The notes beneath the pieces were generated by a model, which saw nothing but the letters and a program-made list of their open reading frames with translations, was not told the DNA's origin and did no database searches. A stretch of 64,000 bases of DNA from CBDAPE01 sp965198325 (GTDB lineage Bacteria; Pseudomonadota; Alphaproteobacteria; UBA828; JAPUJA01). Below, one piece after another: positions 25,664 to 34,358 of the stretch; within the stretch, counting starts at the first letter, position 1, and each line of letters begins with the position of its first letter. The stretch spans positions 1-64,000 of the forward strand of contig CBDAPE010000012.1 in assembly GCA_965198325.1 (NCBI GenBank), in the 5' to 3' direction. The position numbers were made by a program, and so were the translations under genes.

Positions 25664-27000
25664 GGCGAGCCGACTCCCAGCGCGTTTCCAATCCAGGCGG
25701 CGGCGCGAAGCACCGCAGCGTCCGTGCGTCGCGCGCCGGTCACCTGGAGGCCGACAGGCAGCCCATTCGGACCCGAAAAGGCGGGAATGCTGACCGCCGG
25801 CGCGCCCATCAGGGTCCAGAGCATGCAGAATATGGGATCTCCGGTCGCGTCGATTCCCAGCGGAGCCTCGCCCTTGGAACAGGGACTGATGACCGCATCG
25901 AAGCCCTCGAGCAGGGCGGCGAGTTCGGCCCGCATCCGGACGGCCCGGCATTGCGCCTCGATGTAGACCTCGGCCTCGATCTCCATGCCCGCCTCGATGG
26001 CGTCTCGCAGGATCGGCGAAATCTGTTGTCGCCGCGCGGCGTAGGCATCGGCGCGATGGTAGGCGACCTCGGCAAGCACGATGGGCCGGTGCGTGCCCTC
26101 GGTTGCCTCGAAGATCGGCCCCATATCGATCTCCTCCGCGCCCAGGGTCTCGGCCGCTGTCTCGAACACGGAGCCGAAGCCGTCGTCGAGATGGTCCCAG
26201 GCGAAGGTCCGGACGAAGCCGAGACGGGGCGTCGGCAATCGTTGGGCGAGCGCGGCTCCGAGTCGGCTGGGCGCCCAGCCGTTGGATGCATTGTCGATGC
26301 CGTCGTCGCCCGAGACCGCGTCGATCACGAGAGCGAGGTCTTCCGGCGTCTGCGCGAACACGCCCAGGTGATCGAGCGAGTGGGCGAAGGGGCAGACGCC
26401 CGTTACGGGGATCAGCCCGAAGCTGGGCTTCATGCCCCACACGCCGCAGAACGAGGCCGGGCGGATCACCGAGCCCACGGTCTGGCCGCCGATCGCGACC
26501 GGGACCATGCCGGCGCCCACGGCTGCCGCCGGGCCGCTCGACGAGCCGCCGGGCGTGCGGGCGAGATCGTGGGGGTTGCGCGTCTTGCCCGAGAAGAAGT
26601 AGGCGAATTCGGTGGTTACCGCCTTGCCCGGCAGCACGGCGCCCGCGGCACGTAAGCGCGCCGTCACGGTCGCGTCGGTTTCGGGTCGGCGGCCTTCGTC
26701 GATCGGCGTGCCGTTCTCGGTCGGCAGGTCCGCGGTGTCGATGACGTCCTTGAGCGCCACGAGGACCCCCGCGAGCGCGCCGTTCTCGGGCGCGGCGTCC
26801 AACGCTTCGGCCTGGGCCCGGCCCACATCCGGCGCGAGGTGGATCCAGGCACCGACCTCCGGCTCCGTCGCTTCGATCCGTTCCATGCAGGCTTCGAAGA
26901 CCGCCACGGCGGAGAGCTCGCCCGCGCCGACCGCGCGCGCCGTCTCGGTTGCCGTCGGGCAGGCTTGGATCGTCGTTGCTCCGCTGGGTTCCTTCGCCAT
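25660..27000 (-). CDS. Amidase (amidase signature family)
   Basis: A 446-residue amidase with the Ser-cisSer-Lys triad: K84 in VALKDVIDT, cis-Ser in TPGGSSSGPAAA (about 153-154) and nucleophile Ser in GGQTVGSVIRPAS (about S177). The GQTVGS variant replaces the more usual SDTGGS and is seen in a subset of the family; substrate is unknown. GatA is unlikely because gatC and gatB are absent. The start is uncertain: ATG 27000 has GGGAG directly abutting it, and TTG 27018 is an alternative. It is divergent from the Nnr gene and coupled to the FIST gene. Confidence 0.87.
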   Translation of the reverse strand: MAKEPSGATTIQACPTATETARAVGAGELSAVAVFEACMERIEATEPEVGAWIHLAPDVGRAQAEALDAAPENGALAGVLVALKDVIDTADLPTENGTPIDEGRRPETDATVTARLRAAGAVLPGKAVTTEFAYFFSGKTRNPHDLARTPGGSSSGPAAAVGAGMVPVAIGGQTVGSVIRPASFCGVWGMKPSFGLIPVTGVCPFAHSLDHLGVFAQTPEDLALVIDAVSGDDGIDNASNGWAPSRLGAALAQRLPTPRLGFVRTFAWDHLDDGFGSVFETAAETLGAEEIDMGPIFEATEGTHRPIVLAEVAYHRADAYAARRQQISPILRDAIEAGMEIEAEVYIEAQCRAVRMRAELAALLEGFDAVISPCSKGEAPLGIDATGDPIFCMLWTLMGAPAVSIPAFSGPNGLPVGLQVTGARRTDAAVLRAAAWIGNALGVGSP

Positions 27001-27114
27001 CTCCCGGCCCTTGGACAAGGCGGCACGCCGGGGTCTTCGCCCACGACAGGCCGCGCGCCGCGCGTTATTCTTGGGCCTAGTCTAGAGGATGGTGGGCCTG
27101 CCGGGGAGACTTTC

Positions 27115-28671
27115 ATGGCGCCGCGTTCCACGCCGCCCGCGGGGGTGGCGGTCGAGATCCTGACCGTGGACGAAATGTATCGCTGCGACAAGGCGACCAT
27201 CGAGGGCGGCACGCCTGGCGAAGTCCTGATGGAAAGCGCCGGGCTTGCGGTCGCCGATGCAATCCGGCGGCGCTGGCCGGATGGCTCCGTCGCGGTCCTC
27301 TGCGGCCCGGGGAACAACGGCGGCGACGGCTTCGTCATCGCCCGCTTGCTGGCCGAGGCCGGCTGGCCCGTCAGGCTCGGCTTGCTGGGCGATGCGGCGA
27401 GCCTCAAGGGCGATGCCGCTCTGATGGCCGGGCGCTGGGAGGGCGAAACCGAACCGCTTTCGCTCGATCTGCTCGAAGGTTCTGTGCTCGCGGTCGATGC
27501 CCTGTTCGGCGTCGGTCTCGGTCGGCCGCTCGACGGTGTCGCGTTGGCCTGCGTGGAGACGATCAACGCGACGGGCATCCCGTGCGTTGCGGTCGATATC
27601 CCGAGCGGGATCGACGGCGATACGGGCGCGGTACTGGGCGGAGTGCCAGTTTGCGCGCTCACGATCACCTTCTGCCGCCGCAAGCCGGGCCATCTGCTGC
27701 TTCCCGGGCGGGTCCATTGCGGCGAGGTCGAGGTCGCCGACATCGGAATATCCGACGAGACGGTCGCAAGTGTCGCACCGAGGGCCGTGGAAAACCGCCC
27801 AGCCCTGTGGCTGGACGGCTATCCGTGGCCGGCCATTACTGGCCACAAATACAGCCGCGGCCACGCCATCGTGATCGGCGGCGGAACGGGCACCTCGGGC
27901 GCCGCCCGCATGGCGGCCCGGGCCGCGCTCCGGATCGGCGCCGGGCTGGTCACCGTGGCCTGCCCGAGCGACGCCCTGGCGACCTACGCCGCCCACCAGA
28001 GCGCGGTGATGAATAGCGCCGTCGACAGCGCGGAGGGACTGGCCGAGATGTTCGCCGACGAACGCAAGAACGCGGCCCTGATCGGGCCCGGCTGCGGGGT
28101 CACCGATCACACCTGGGCGATGACCCTGGAACTGCTCGCCACCGAGCGTGCCTGCGTCCTCGATGCGGATTCATTGACGGTTTTTAAAACTGATAAACAA
28201 CAATTATTTAGCGCGATAAACTCACCTTGTGTATTAACGCCGCACGAGGGCGAATTTGCCGGCCTGTTCGATGCCGAAGGCGGCCGTCTGGAGCGCACCC
28301 GCCGTGCCGCCCAGGAGGCCGGCGCGGTGGTCCTGCTCAAGGGCGGCGATACGGTGATCGCGGCGCCCGATGGCCGGGTGGCGATCAACACCAACGCGCC
28401 CGCCGAGCTCGCAACCGCGGGCGCGGGCGATGTTTTGGCCGGGCTGATCCTGGGCCTGCTTGCCCAGGGCATGGCGGCCTTCGAAGCGGCCTGTGCGGCG
28501 TCCTGGATCCACGGCGAGGCGGCGGCCCGCTTCGGGCCCGGCCTGATCGCCGAGGACCTGGCCGAGAACCTGCCGGGCGTCCTGTTCGGTTTGCGCGAGG
28601 CGGCGCGCCACCGGCCGGGCGACGGCGAACCCGGTCCCGATCACGGACACGGCCACCATCATCGCTATTAG
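27115..28671 (+). CDS. nnr: Bifunctional NAD(P)H-hydrate repair enzyme Nnr
   Basis: Repairs damaged NAD(P)H hydrates: an N-terminal epimerase (YjeF_N, about 15-215) and a C-terminal ADP/ATP-dependent dehydratase (about 225-500), 518 residues in all. Visible motifs are GPGNNGGDGFVIAR (epimerase), VVLLKGGDTVI, TPHEGEF and AELATAGAGDVLAG (dehydratase). The ATG is preceded by GGGGAG at 6 bases. The protein ends in a His-rich tail (DHGHGHHHRY). Bases 28171-28240 are strikingly A/T-rich with codons rare elsewhere in this window, although the encoded residues follow the family. Confidence 0.93.
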   Translation: MAPRSTPPAGVAVEILTVDEMYRCDKATIEGGTPGEVLMESAGLAVADAIRRRWPDGSVAVLCGPGNNGGDGFVIARLLAEAGWPVRLGLLGDAASLKGDAALMAGRWEGETEPLSLDLLEGSVLAVDALFGVGLGRPLDGVALACVETINATGIPCVAVDIPSGIDGDTGAVLGGVPVCALTITFCRRKPGHLLLPGRVHCGEVEVADIGISDETVASVAPRAVENRPALWLDGYPWPAITGHKYSRGHAIVIGGGTGTSGAARMAARAALRIGAGLVTVACPSDALATYAAHQSAVMNSAVDSAEGLAEMFADERKNAALIGPGCGVTDHTWAMTLELLATERACVLDADSLTVFKTDKQQLFSAINSPCVLTPHEGEFAGLFDAEGGRLERTRRAAQEAGAVVLLKGGDTVIAAPDGRVAINTNAPAELATAGAGDVLAGLILGLLAQGMAAFEAACAASWIHGEAAARFGPGLIAEDLAENLPGVLFGLREAARHRPGDGEPGPDHGHGHHHRY

Positions 28672-28700
28672 GCGGCGAGCTAGAGAAAGGGAGACAGACC

Positions 28701-30107
28701 ATGGGCGACTTGAATGCAATTGGGCTCGACGGCGCGACGCTGAGCCTGGCGGAGGCGGACGTTGGGGCGCTGGCGGGAAGCCTCGAGGGCGAGCTGCTGC
28801 GCGAGGGCGATGGCGGCTACGACGAGGCCCGGCGCATCTGGAACGCCATGGTCGACCGGCGGCCCGCGCTGATCGCGCGGTGTGCGGGCGCGGCCGATGT
28901 GGTCGCGGCGGTCAAGTTCGCCGCCGGGCGGAACCTTTTGCTCTCTGTCCGGGGCGGCGGGCACAACGTTGCGGGCAACGCGCTCTGCGACGGCGGCCTG
29001 ACCATCGATCTCTCACCCATGAACCAGGTCGAGGTCGACGCCCAGGCGCGCACGGCGCGGGTCGCGGGCGGTGCGTCCTGGCGGGATTACGACGCTGCCA
29101 CCCAGGCCCACGGCCTCGCCTCGACCGGCGGCGTGATTTCGAGCACGGGCGTCGCGGGGCTGACGCTCGGCGGCGGCATCGGCTGGCTCAAGACCCGCCA
29201 CGGGCTTGCCTGCGACAACCTGCTCGCGGTCGAGCTGGTCACCGCCGACGGCCAGGTGCGCACCGTCAGCGAGGAGAGCGACCCGGACTTGTTCTGGGCC
29301 TTGCACGGCGGCGGCGGCAACTTCGGCGTCGCCACCGCCTTTACCTTCCAGGTCCACCCGGTCGGCCCGGAGATCACCGGCGGGCTCATCATCCATCCTT
29401 ACGACGCCGCGACGGACATGCTCGCCTTCTACAGCGAGTTCTGTGCTGCCGGCGTGCCCGACGATCTCGGGACCACCGCCGCCTTCGTTCACGGCCCCGA
29501 CGGCTCGCCGGTCGTCGCCATGGGCGCCGCCTGGTTCGGCCCGCCCGAGGACGCCGAGGCGGCCCTGGCCCCCATGCGGGGATTCGGCGCACCGCTCGTG
29601 GACGGCATCGGGCCGATGGCCTATGTCGATCTCCAGCAGATGCTCGACGCCTCGTTCCCCTATGACATCCAGAATTACTGGAAAGGCACCACCCTGGCCA
29701 GTCTCACGCCCGAGGCCGCCGCCGTATTGATCGAGCACTATGCCCGGGTGCCGTCGTCTTTGACCGGCGTCGTGCTCGAGCAGTTCGGCGGCGAGATGGC
29801 CCGGGTCCCCGACGAGGCGACGGCCTTCTCCCACCGCGACATGGCCTTCGGCCTGCTGATTCTGGGCATCTGGCCCGACGCCGCGGACAACGACGCCAAC
29901 GTCAACTGGGTGCGCGAGCTGTATACCGCGCTCCAGCCCCATTCGCCGGGCGGGGTCTATGTCAACTATCTCGACCGGGGCGAAGGCGACGTGCGCATCA
30001 AGGCCGCCTACGGCGACGTCAAATATGCCCGTCTGGCAAAGCTCAAGGCGCGCTACGATCCGGCCAACCTGTTCCGGGTCAACCAGAATATCCGGCCCGC
30101 CGGCTAG
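28701..30107 (+). CDS. FAD-binding oxidoreductase (PCMH/BBE type)
   Basis: A 468-residue flavoprotein of the berberine-bridge/oligosaccharide oxidase type. The FAD-attachment histidine is H88 in RGGGHNVAG. The second covalent anchor (Cys) of bicovalent members is absent: the corresponding segment reads STGVAGLTLGGGIGWL. A C-terminal BBE segment (KARYDPANLFRVNQNI) closes the active site. Substrate unknown, probably a sugar or alcohol. The ATG has AAGGGAG 7 bases upstream and lies 29 bases after nnr, so it may be cotranscribed with it. Confidence 0.9.
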   Translation: MGDLNAIGLDGATLSLAEADVGALAGSLEGELLREGDGGYDEARRIWNAMVDRRPALIARCAGAADVVAAVKFAAGRNLLLSVRGGGHNVAGNALCDGGLTIDLSPMNQVEVDAQARTARVAGGASWRDYDAATQAHGLASTGGVISSTGVAGLTLGGGIGWLKTRHGLACDNLLAVELVTADGQVRTVSEESDPDLFWALHGGGGNFGVATAFTFQVHPVGPEITGGLIIHPYDAATDMLAFYSEFCAAGVPDDLGTTAAFVHGPDGSPVVAMGAAWFGPPEDAEAALAPMRGFGAPLVDGIGPMAYVDLQQMLDASFPYDIQNYWKGTTLASLTPEAAAVLIEHYARVPSSLTGVVLEQFGGEMARVPDEATAFSHRDMAFGLLILGIWPDAADNDANVNWVRELYTALQPHSPGGVYVNYLDRGEGDVRIKAAYGDVKYARLAKLKARYDPANLFRVNQNIRPAG

Positions 30108-30172
30108 GCGGCGCCCGTCTGCCGCCGGCGCCGCCGGGGGTGCCGGGCGACCACGGCGGGAAGGGGCGTGAT

Positions 30173-30559
30173 TTGGTCTGGCGGCGCTTGAAGGCCTGGG
30201 CGCAAAGGGCGGAGCGCGACGCCCTCGCGATCTATTTCGCGATCCGGGATCCCCGGGTGCCGTGGTACGCCAAGGCGCTCGCCCTCGTCATTGCGATGTA
30301 CGCGCTCAGCCCGATCGACCTGATCCCGGACGTCATCCCCGTTCTCGGCCTGCTCGGCGACATCTTGATCGTGGCCGTGGGCGTCTGGCTGGTGATCCGG
30401 TTGATCCCGCCCGGTGTCATGGCCGAGCTTCGCGACGCGGCCCAAAATCGGCTCGCCAAAGTCCGTCTCGGCACCCGCATCGCGGCGGCCGTCATCGTGC
30501 TGCACTGGCTTGCCCTGATCGGGCTCGCGGCTTGGTTGATCGCCGGGCTCGCAGACTAG
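30173..30559 (+). CDS. YkvA/DUF1232 family membrane protein
   Basis: A small membrane protein (128 residues from TTG 30173) with the DUF1232 core AIRDPRVPWYAKALALVIAMYALSPIDLIPD, of which only the last part (SPIDLIPD) is strictly conserved. Three hydrophobic segments follow. The function of the family is unknown. TTG 30173 was preferred because AAGGGG lies 6 bases upstream and the family N-terminus (xxWRRLK) begins there; GTG 30140 would add eleven residues. It follows the FAD enzyme by 65 bases. Confidence 0.75.
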   Translation: MVWRRLKAWAQRAERDALAIYFAIRDPRVPWYAKALALVIAMYALSPIDLIPDVIPVLGLLGDILIVAVGVWLVIRLIPPGVMAELRDAAQNRLAKVRLGTRIAAAVIVLHWLALIGLAAWLIAGLAD

Positions 30560-30587
30560 CCCGTCCGGCGCGGCCGCCCCGCCGGCC

Positions 30588-30971
30588 TCAAGCCGACTCC
30601 GCGTGCCAGACCTTGTTGAGGATCTGCCAGCGTCCGCCGTCCTTGATCAGCAGCAGGTGGTCGGTGAATCGCTTGCCCAGATAGCGCGCGCGAACCTTGA
30701 CGTACGCCACCTTGCCCGTCACTTCGAGCGCGAGCAGCTCGTCCTCCCGGGGCTCGCCGGTCTCGGCGGGCGAGTTGTTCTCGTCGGCGAAGGCGGTAAA
30801 GCGCGCCGTGTCCATCTCGGCCATCTTGCCGGACTCGCTCATGATTCCCGAGAGCGAGCCGTGGGCGTGAAACGACGCCGTCACCTTCTCGCCGCTGCTC
30901 TCGCGGAGTGCGTCGAAATAGATCTGGATCGTCTCGCGGATCAGGGCCTCGTCCGTTGTCTGCTGGTCCAT
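30588..30971 (-). CDS. Lumazine-binding/NTF2-like protein (copy 1)
   Basis: A 127-residue protein of the NTF2-like superfamily, closest to the 'putative lumazine-binding' group: helix IRETIQIYFDALRES, ASFHAHGSLSG strand, and the terminal sheet HLLLIKDGGRWQILNKVWH. Function unknown. It is a tandem paralogue of the gene at 30997-31377: both start MDQQT and end in NKVWHA. The pair is read leftward with a 25-base gap. Confidence 0.78.
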   Translation of the reverse strand: MDQQTTDEALIRETIQIYFDALRESSGEKVTASFHAHGSLSGIMSESGKMAEMDTARFTAFADENNSPAETGEPREDELLALEVTGKVAYVKVRARYLGKRFTDHLLLIKDGGRWQILNKVWHAESA

Positions 30972-30996
30972 GCTGAAGCCTTCCTCGCGTTTTCGT

Positions 30997-31377
30997 CTAC
31001 ACCGGGTCCGCGTGCCAGACCTTGTTGAGGATCTGCCAGCGGCCCTCGTCCTTGATCAGCAGCAGGTAATCGGTGAAGTGGATGTCGAGGTAGCGCAACC
31101 GCACCTTGACCGCCGCTACCCGGCCGGTGATGTCGATCGATTCGACCTCGTCCTCGCGGGCGCCGCTCTTCTCTCCGGCGTCGTGTTCGTCCACGGCGGC
31201 GACAAAGTCCGCCTGGTTCATCTCGCTCATCTCGTCGGAACCGGGCATGTAGCCCGAGAGCGAGCCGTGGGCGTGAAACGACGCCCTGACCTTGTCGCTG
31301 CTGCCTTTGTAGAGCGCGTCGAAGTAGGTCTGAATCGTATCGCGGATCAATTCCGCGTCGGCGGTTTGCTGGTCCAT
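30997..31377 (-). CDS. Lumazine-binding/NTF2-like protein (copy 2)
   Basis: A 126-residue paralogue of the neighbouring gene, colinear over the full length (MDQQT start, RDTIQTYFDAL helix, SFHAHGSLSG, YLLLIKDEGRWQILNKVWH). The start at 31377 has GGGGAGGAG upstream; the longer frame to 31449 does not fit. No signal peptide or membrane segment. As the first of the pair it is probably the promoter-proximal gene. Function unknown. Confidence 0.78.
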   Translation of the reverse strand: MDQQTADAELIRDTIQTYFDALYKGSSDKVRASFHAHGSLSGYMPGSDEMSEMNQADFVAAVDEHDAGEKSGAREDEVESIDITGRVAAVKVRLRYLDIHFTDYLLLIKDEGRWQILNKVWHADPV

Positions 31378-31491
31378 CGCAATCTCCTCCCCTGATTGTG
31401 TCGTACGGTCCTTGCTAACCCTTCCAGCCTCCCACAAACTGAGGCCCAAACCAATCTGAATTGCGGGTGCGCGGGGACGGGGAGTGGGGCC

Positions 31492-31947
31492 ATGTCAATC
31501 GAAGCGAACAAGGCGCTGGTGCGCCGCTGGTACGACGAGTTCTGGTGCAAGGGCAACGCCGACGCGGCGGACGAGCTGGTCGACCCCGATTTCGTCGATC
31601 GCGAGGCGCTGCCGGGCTCCCAGCCGGGCATCGCGGGCCTGAAGGAGTTCGTGCGCGCCTGGCGCCGCGCCTTTCCCGACATGCACGAGGATCTCGAGCT
31701 GTTGGTCGCCGAGGGTGATTGGGTGGTCGGCCGCTTCCGCATCACGGGCACCCACGACGGCGAGTTTTTCGGCGTCCCTGCGACCGGGCGGCGGTTCACG
31801 ATAACCGGCATCGACATGCTGCGGATCCGGGACGGCAAGATCGTCGAGTTCCGCTACAACGAAGATACCCTCGGCCTGTTCCGCCAGCTTGGTGTCGCGC
31901 CGCCCGAAGAGGGCGATATTCCCGGCTCGTCCTTGGGCGAGGCCTAG
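31492..31947 (+). CDS. SnoaL-like ester cyclase family protein
   Basis: A 151-residue NTF2-fold protein of the SnoaL-like group. The family layout is clear: ANKALVRRWYDEFW helix, WRRAFPDMHEDLE segment with the usual D/H/D-type residues, GTHDGEFFGVPATGRRFTITGID, and a C-terminal LFRQLGV. Members are cyclases or small-molecule isomerases, but many are uncharacterised. ATG 31492 has GGAG 7 bases upstream. It is divergent from the two NTF2-like genes. Confidence 0.82.
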   Translation: MSIEANKALVRRWYDEFWCKGNADAADELVDPDFVDREALPGSQPGIAGLKEFVRAWRRAFPDMHEDLELLVAEGDWVVGRFRITGTHDGEFFGVPATGRRFTITGIDMLRIRDGKIVEFRYNEDTLGLFRQLGVAPPEEGDIPGSSLGEA

Positions 31948-31967
31948 CGGACCAGCCCGCCGCCGCC

Positions 31968-32711
31968 TCAATCCATGTGAATCCCGCCGTTCACGTCGAG
32001 GATCTCGCCGGTGATCTGACCCGAGAGCGGCGAGACCAGGAAGCGCACGGCGTGGGCGATTTCCTCGGGCGTGACCAGGACGCCCGTGGGCGTCCTGGCG
32101 CGGAGGTCGTCGAGCCGGGCCGCCGCCAGGGTTTCCATCACCATCGGTGTCGGCACGAAGCCCGGCGCGACCGCATTGACGGTCACGCCGTCGGTGGCGG
32201 TTTCCCGGGCGAGCGAGAAGGTCAGCGCCCCCAGCCCGCCCTTCGACGCCGTATAGGCGGTGCCCGCGATCATGCCGCCGGTCTTCTGGGACATCGAGCA
32301 GAGATTGACGATCCGGCCCCAGTGGCGCTCGCGCATGCCCGGCAGCCACTCTCGGGCGAGCAGGAACGGCGCGTCGAGGTTGACCGCCATGATCTCCCGC
32401 CACATCGCCCCATCGGTCTCGGCAGCTTTTTCCAGCCGGGCGACGGCGGCGTTGTTGACCAGTATATCGACCGGCCCGTGGTCCGCGCGCACGGTCGCGC
32501 AAGCCGGAGCAAGGGCTTGCGAATCGGCGAGGTCGAGAACCAGCGGCGTGGCGCGGTCGCCGATCTCGCCGGCGATTTCGGCCAGGCCCGCCTCGTCCCG
32601 GTCGACCAGGATCAGCCGTAGACCCTCCCGGCTCAGGGTCCGGGCGATCGCCCGGCCGATTCCGCCGGCGGCTCCGGTCAGAAAACACAGCTTGTTTTCA
32701 AGGGTTTCCAT
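31968..32711 (-). CDS. SDR-family oxidoreductase
   Basis: A classical 247-residue short-chain dehydrogenase/reductase. NAD(P)-binding TGAAGGIG at residues 12-19, NNA at 86-88, catalytic Ser around S139-S141, Y153 and K157 (YTASK), and the C-terminal GGIHMD as in FabG-like enzymes. D37 after the second strand suggests NAD(H). Substrate unknown. It is divergent from the malonyl-CoA decarboxylase gene. Confidence 0.9.
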   Translation of the reverse strand: METLENKLCFLTGAAGGIGRAIARTLSREGLRLILVDRDEAGLAEIAGEIGDRATPLVLDLADSQALAPACATVRADHGPVDILVNNAAVARLEKAAETDGAMWREIMAVNLDAPFLLAREWLPGMRERHWGRIVNLCSMSQKTGGMIAGTAYTASKGGLGALTFSLARETATDGVTVNAVAPGFVPTPMVMETLAAARLDDLRARTPTGVLVTPEEIAHAVRFLVSPLSGQITGEILDVNGGIHMD

Positions 32712-32890
32712 ACCGATCTTTACAGGCTCCAGGAGTTCGTCGGGCGGCCCGGCCTATCCGGCCCGTGGCTGCCTCGAGCGGGGACGCGAGGGGTAAATGA
32801 TAGGACGCGGCGGGGGCGGCGTACAGGCGAACGAAATTCCATTGAGCGGATATGGCTTCCAAATTCAGGATATGATAGAATAAACCCGTC

Positions 32891-34327
32891 ATGGGTGAGG
32901 TCAAGAGTTTCGGTCTGGTCGATCGGCTGCGCAACGCGTGGCGCGACATCAAGGGCAGCGCTCGGGTCCTGCGCACGGGCGATCTGCGCCCCGACCTGCC
33001 CGACGAGGATGCCCAGCGCCTGCGCGAGAAGATCCTCGACTGCCTGGAGGGGCCGGGCGGCGAGGTTTCGGCGCGTGCCCGTTCGGCGGATCTGGGCCGG
33101 GTCTATCTCGCGCTGAACGACGAGGGGCGGGCCCGCTTCCTTACCATGCTCGCGGCCGAGTTCGGCACCAATCCCCAAACCGTCGATACCGCGATCGAGG
33201 GTGTCGTGGGCATGCCCGGGGGCGCCGGGCGCTTCCTGGCCGAGTCCCGGCTGCGCGATGCCCTGATGCCGCCCCGCCGCCGCCTGCTCACCCAGTTCAC
33301 GGGCCTGCCCAACGGCGTCAAATTCCTGGTCGACATGCGCGCCGAGGCGCTCGGCCTGGCGCGCCGCGACCCCGAGCTCAACGCCGTGGCCGCCGATCTC
33401 GGGGACCTGTTTGCGACCTGGTTCGACGTCGGTTTCCTCGATCTCGAGCGGATCACCTGGGCCTCGCCGGCGGCGCTGCTCGAAAAGCTCATCGCCTACG
33501 AAGCGGTCCACGAGATCCACTCCTGGGACGCGCTCAAGAAGCGCCTCGCCGACGACCGGCGCTGTTTCGCCTTCTTCCATCCGCGCATGCCCGACGAGCC
33601 GTTGATTTTCGTGGAGGTCGCTTTGGTCGACGGCATGGCCGGCGCCATCGCGCCGCTGATCGACGAGGCCGCGCCGGTTCACGATCCCGCGGATGCCGAC
33701 AGCGCCATCTTCTACTCGATCTCGAACGCGCAAGGAGGGTTGGCCGGTATCTCGTTCGGCAACTTCCTGATCAAGCGGGTGGTCGACGAGCTGGCCGCCG
33801 AATTCCGCGGCCTGAAGACCTTCGCGACCCTCTCGCCGGTGCCGGGCTTTCGCGCCTGGCTCGATGCGCGGATCGATGGGGGCGACGCCGAGCTCGTCGA
33901 TGTCGCCGAGGCCCGGCGCCTGATGGAGCTGATCGGCAGCGAGACCCCGCTCGCGGTGCTGCGGGCGGCGCTGGCGGGTGACTGGCCGGCGAACGACGCG
34001 CTCGCCGCCGCGCTCAAGGAGCCGCTGCTCCGCCTGTGCGCCCGCTACCTCGCCGTCGAGCGGGGGCCGACGGGCCGGGCGCTCGACCCGGTCGCGCGCT
34101 TCCACCTGCGCAACGGCGCGCGGATCGAGCGGATCGACTGGCTGGCCGACCTCTCGGAGAAGGCCCTCGCGCAGTCGGCGGGCCTGATGGTCAACTACAA
34201 CTACCGCCAGGCCGACATCGAGGAGAACCACGAGGGCTATGTCGGCGAGGGCACCGTCGCGCTCGCGCCGGCGGTCCGGTCCCTGCTGGGCTCCCGGGCG
34301 AAGCTGCGCAAGGTCGCGGGCGAGTAG
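32891..34327 (+). CDS. Malonyl-CoA decarboxylase
   Basis: Converts malonyl-CoA to acetyl-CoA and CO2; 478 residues, close to the usual bacterial length. It has the family plan: an N-terminal helical domain (to about 170) and a C-terminal acetyltransferase-like catalytic domain. The core segment FYSISNAQGGLAGISFGNFL carries the catalytic Ser region, and the C-terminal part contains FHLRNGA and NYNYR. No malonyl-CoA synthetase or malonate transporter is next to it, unlike the rhizobial matABC operon. A TATGAT sits at 32871-32876, but no convincing -35 or Shine-Dalgarno sequence was seen. Confidence 0.92.
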   Translation: MGEVKSFGLVDRLRNAWRDIKGSARVLRTGDLRPDLPDEDAQRLREKILDCLEGPGGEVSARARSADLGRVYLALNDEGRARFLTMLAAEFGTNPQTVDTAIEGVVGMPGGAGRFLAESRLRDALMPPRRRLLTQFTGLPNGVKFLVDMRAEALGLARRDPELNAVAADLGDLFATWFDVGFLDLERITWASPAALLEKLIAYEAVHEIHSWDALKKRLADDRRCFAFFHPRMPDEPLIFVEVALVDGMAGAIAPLIDEAAPVHDPADADSAIFYSISNAQGGLAGISFGNFLIKRVVDELAAEFRGLKTFATLSPVPGFRAWLDARIDGGDAELVDVAEARRLMELIGSETPLAVLRAALAGDWPANDALAAALKEPLLRLCARYLAVERGPTGRALDPVARFHLRNGARIERIDWLADLSEKALAQSAGLMVNYNYRQADIEENHEGYVGEGTVALAPAVRSLLGSRAKLRKVAGE

Positions 34328-34358
34328 CGCGCCGCCCGCGCTTGTTCGGGCGCCGTGC

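Noticed and set aside
25664..26440. N-terminal extension of the FIST gene
   Set aside because: It is a shifted frame of the amidase gene; the ATGA overlap marks the real start.
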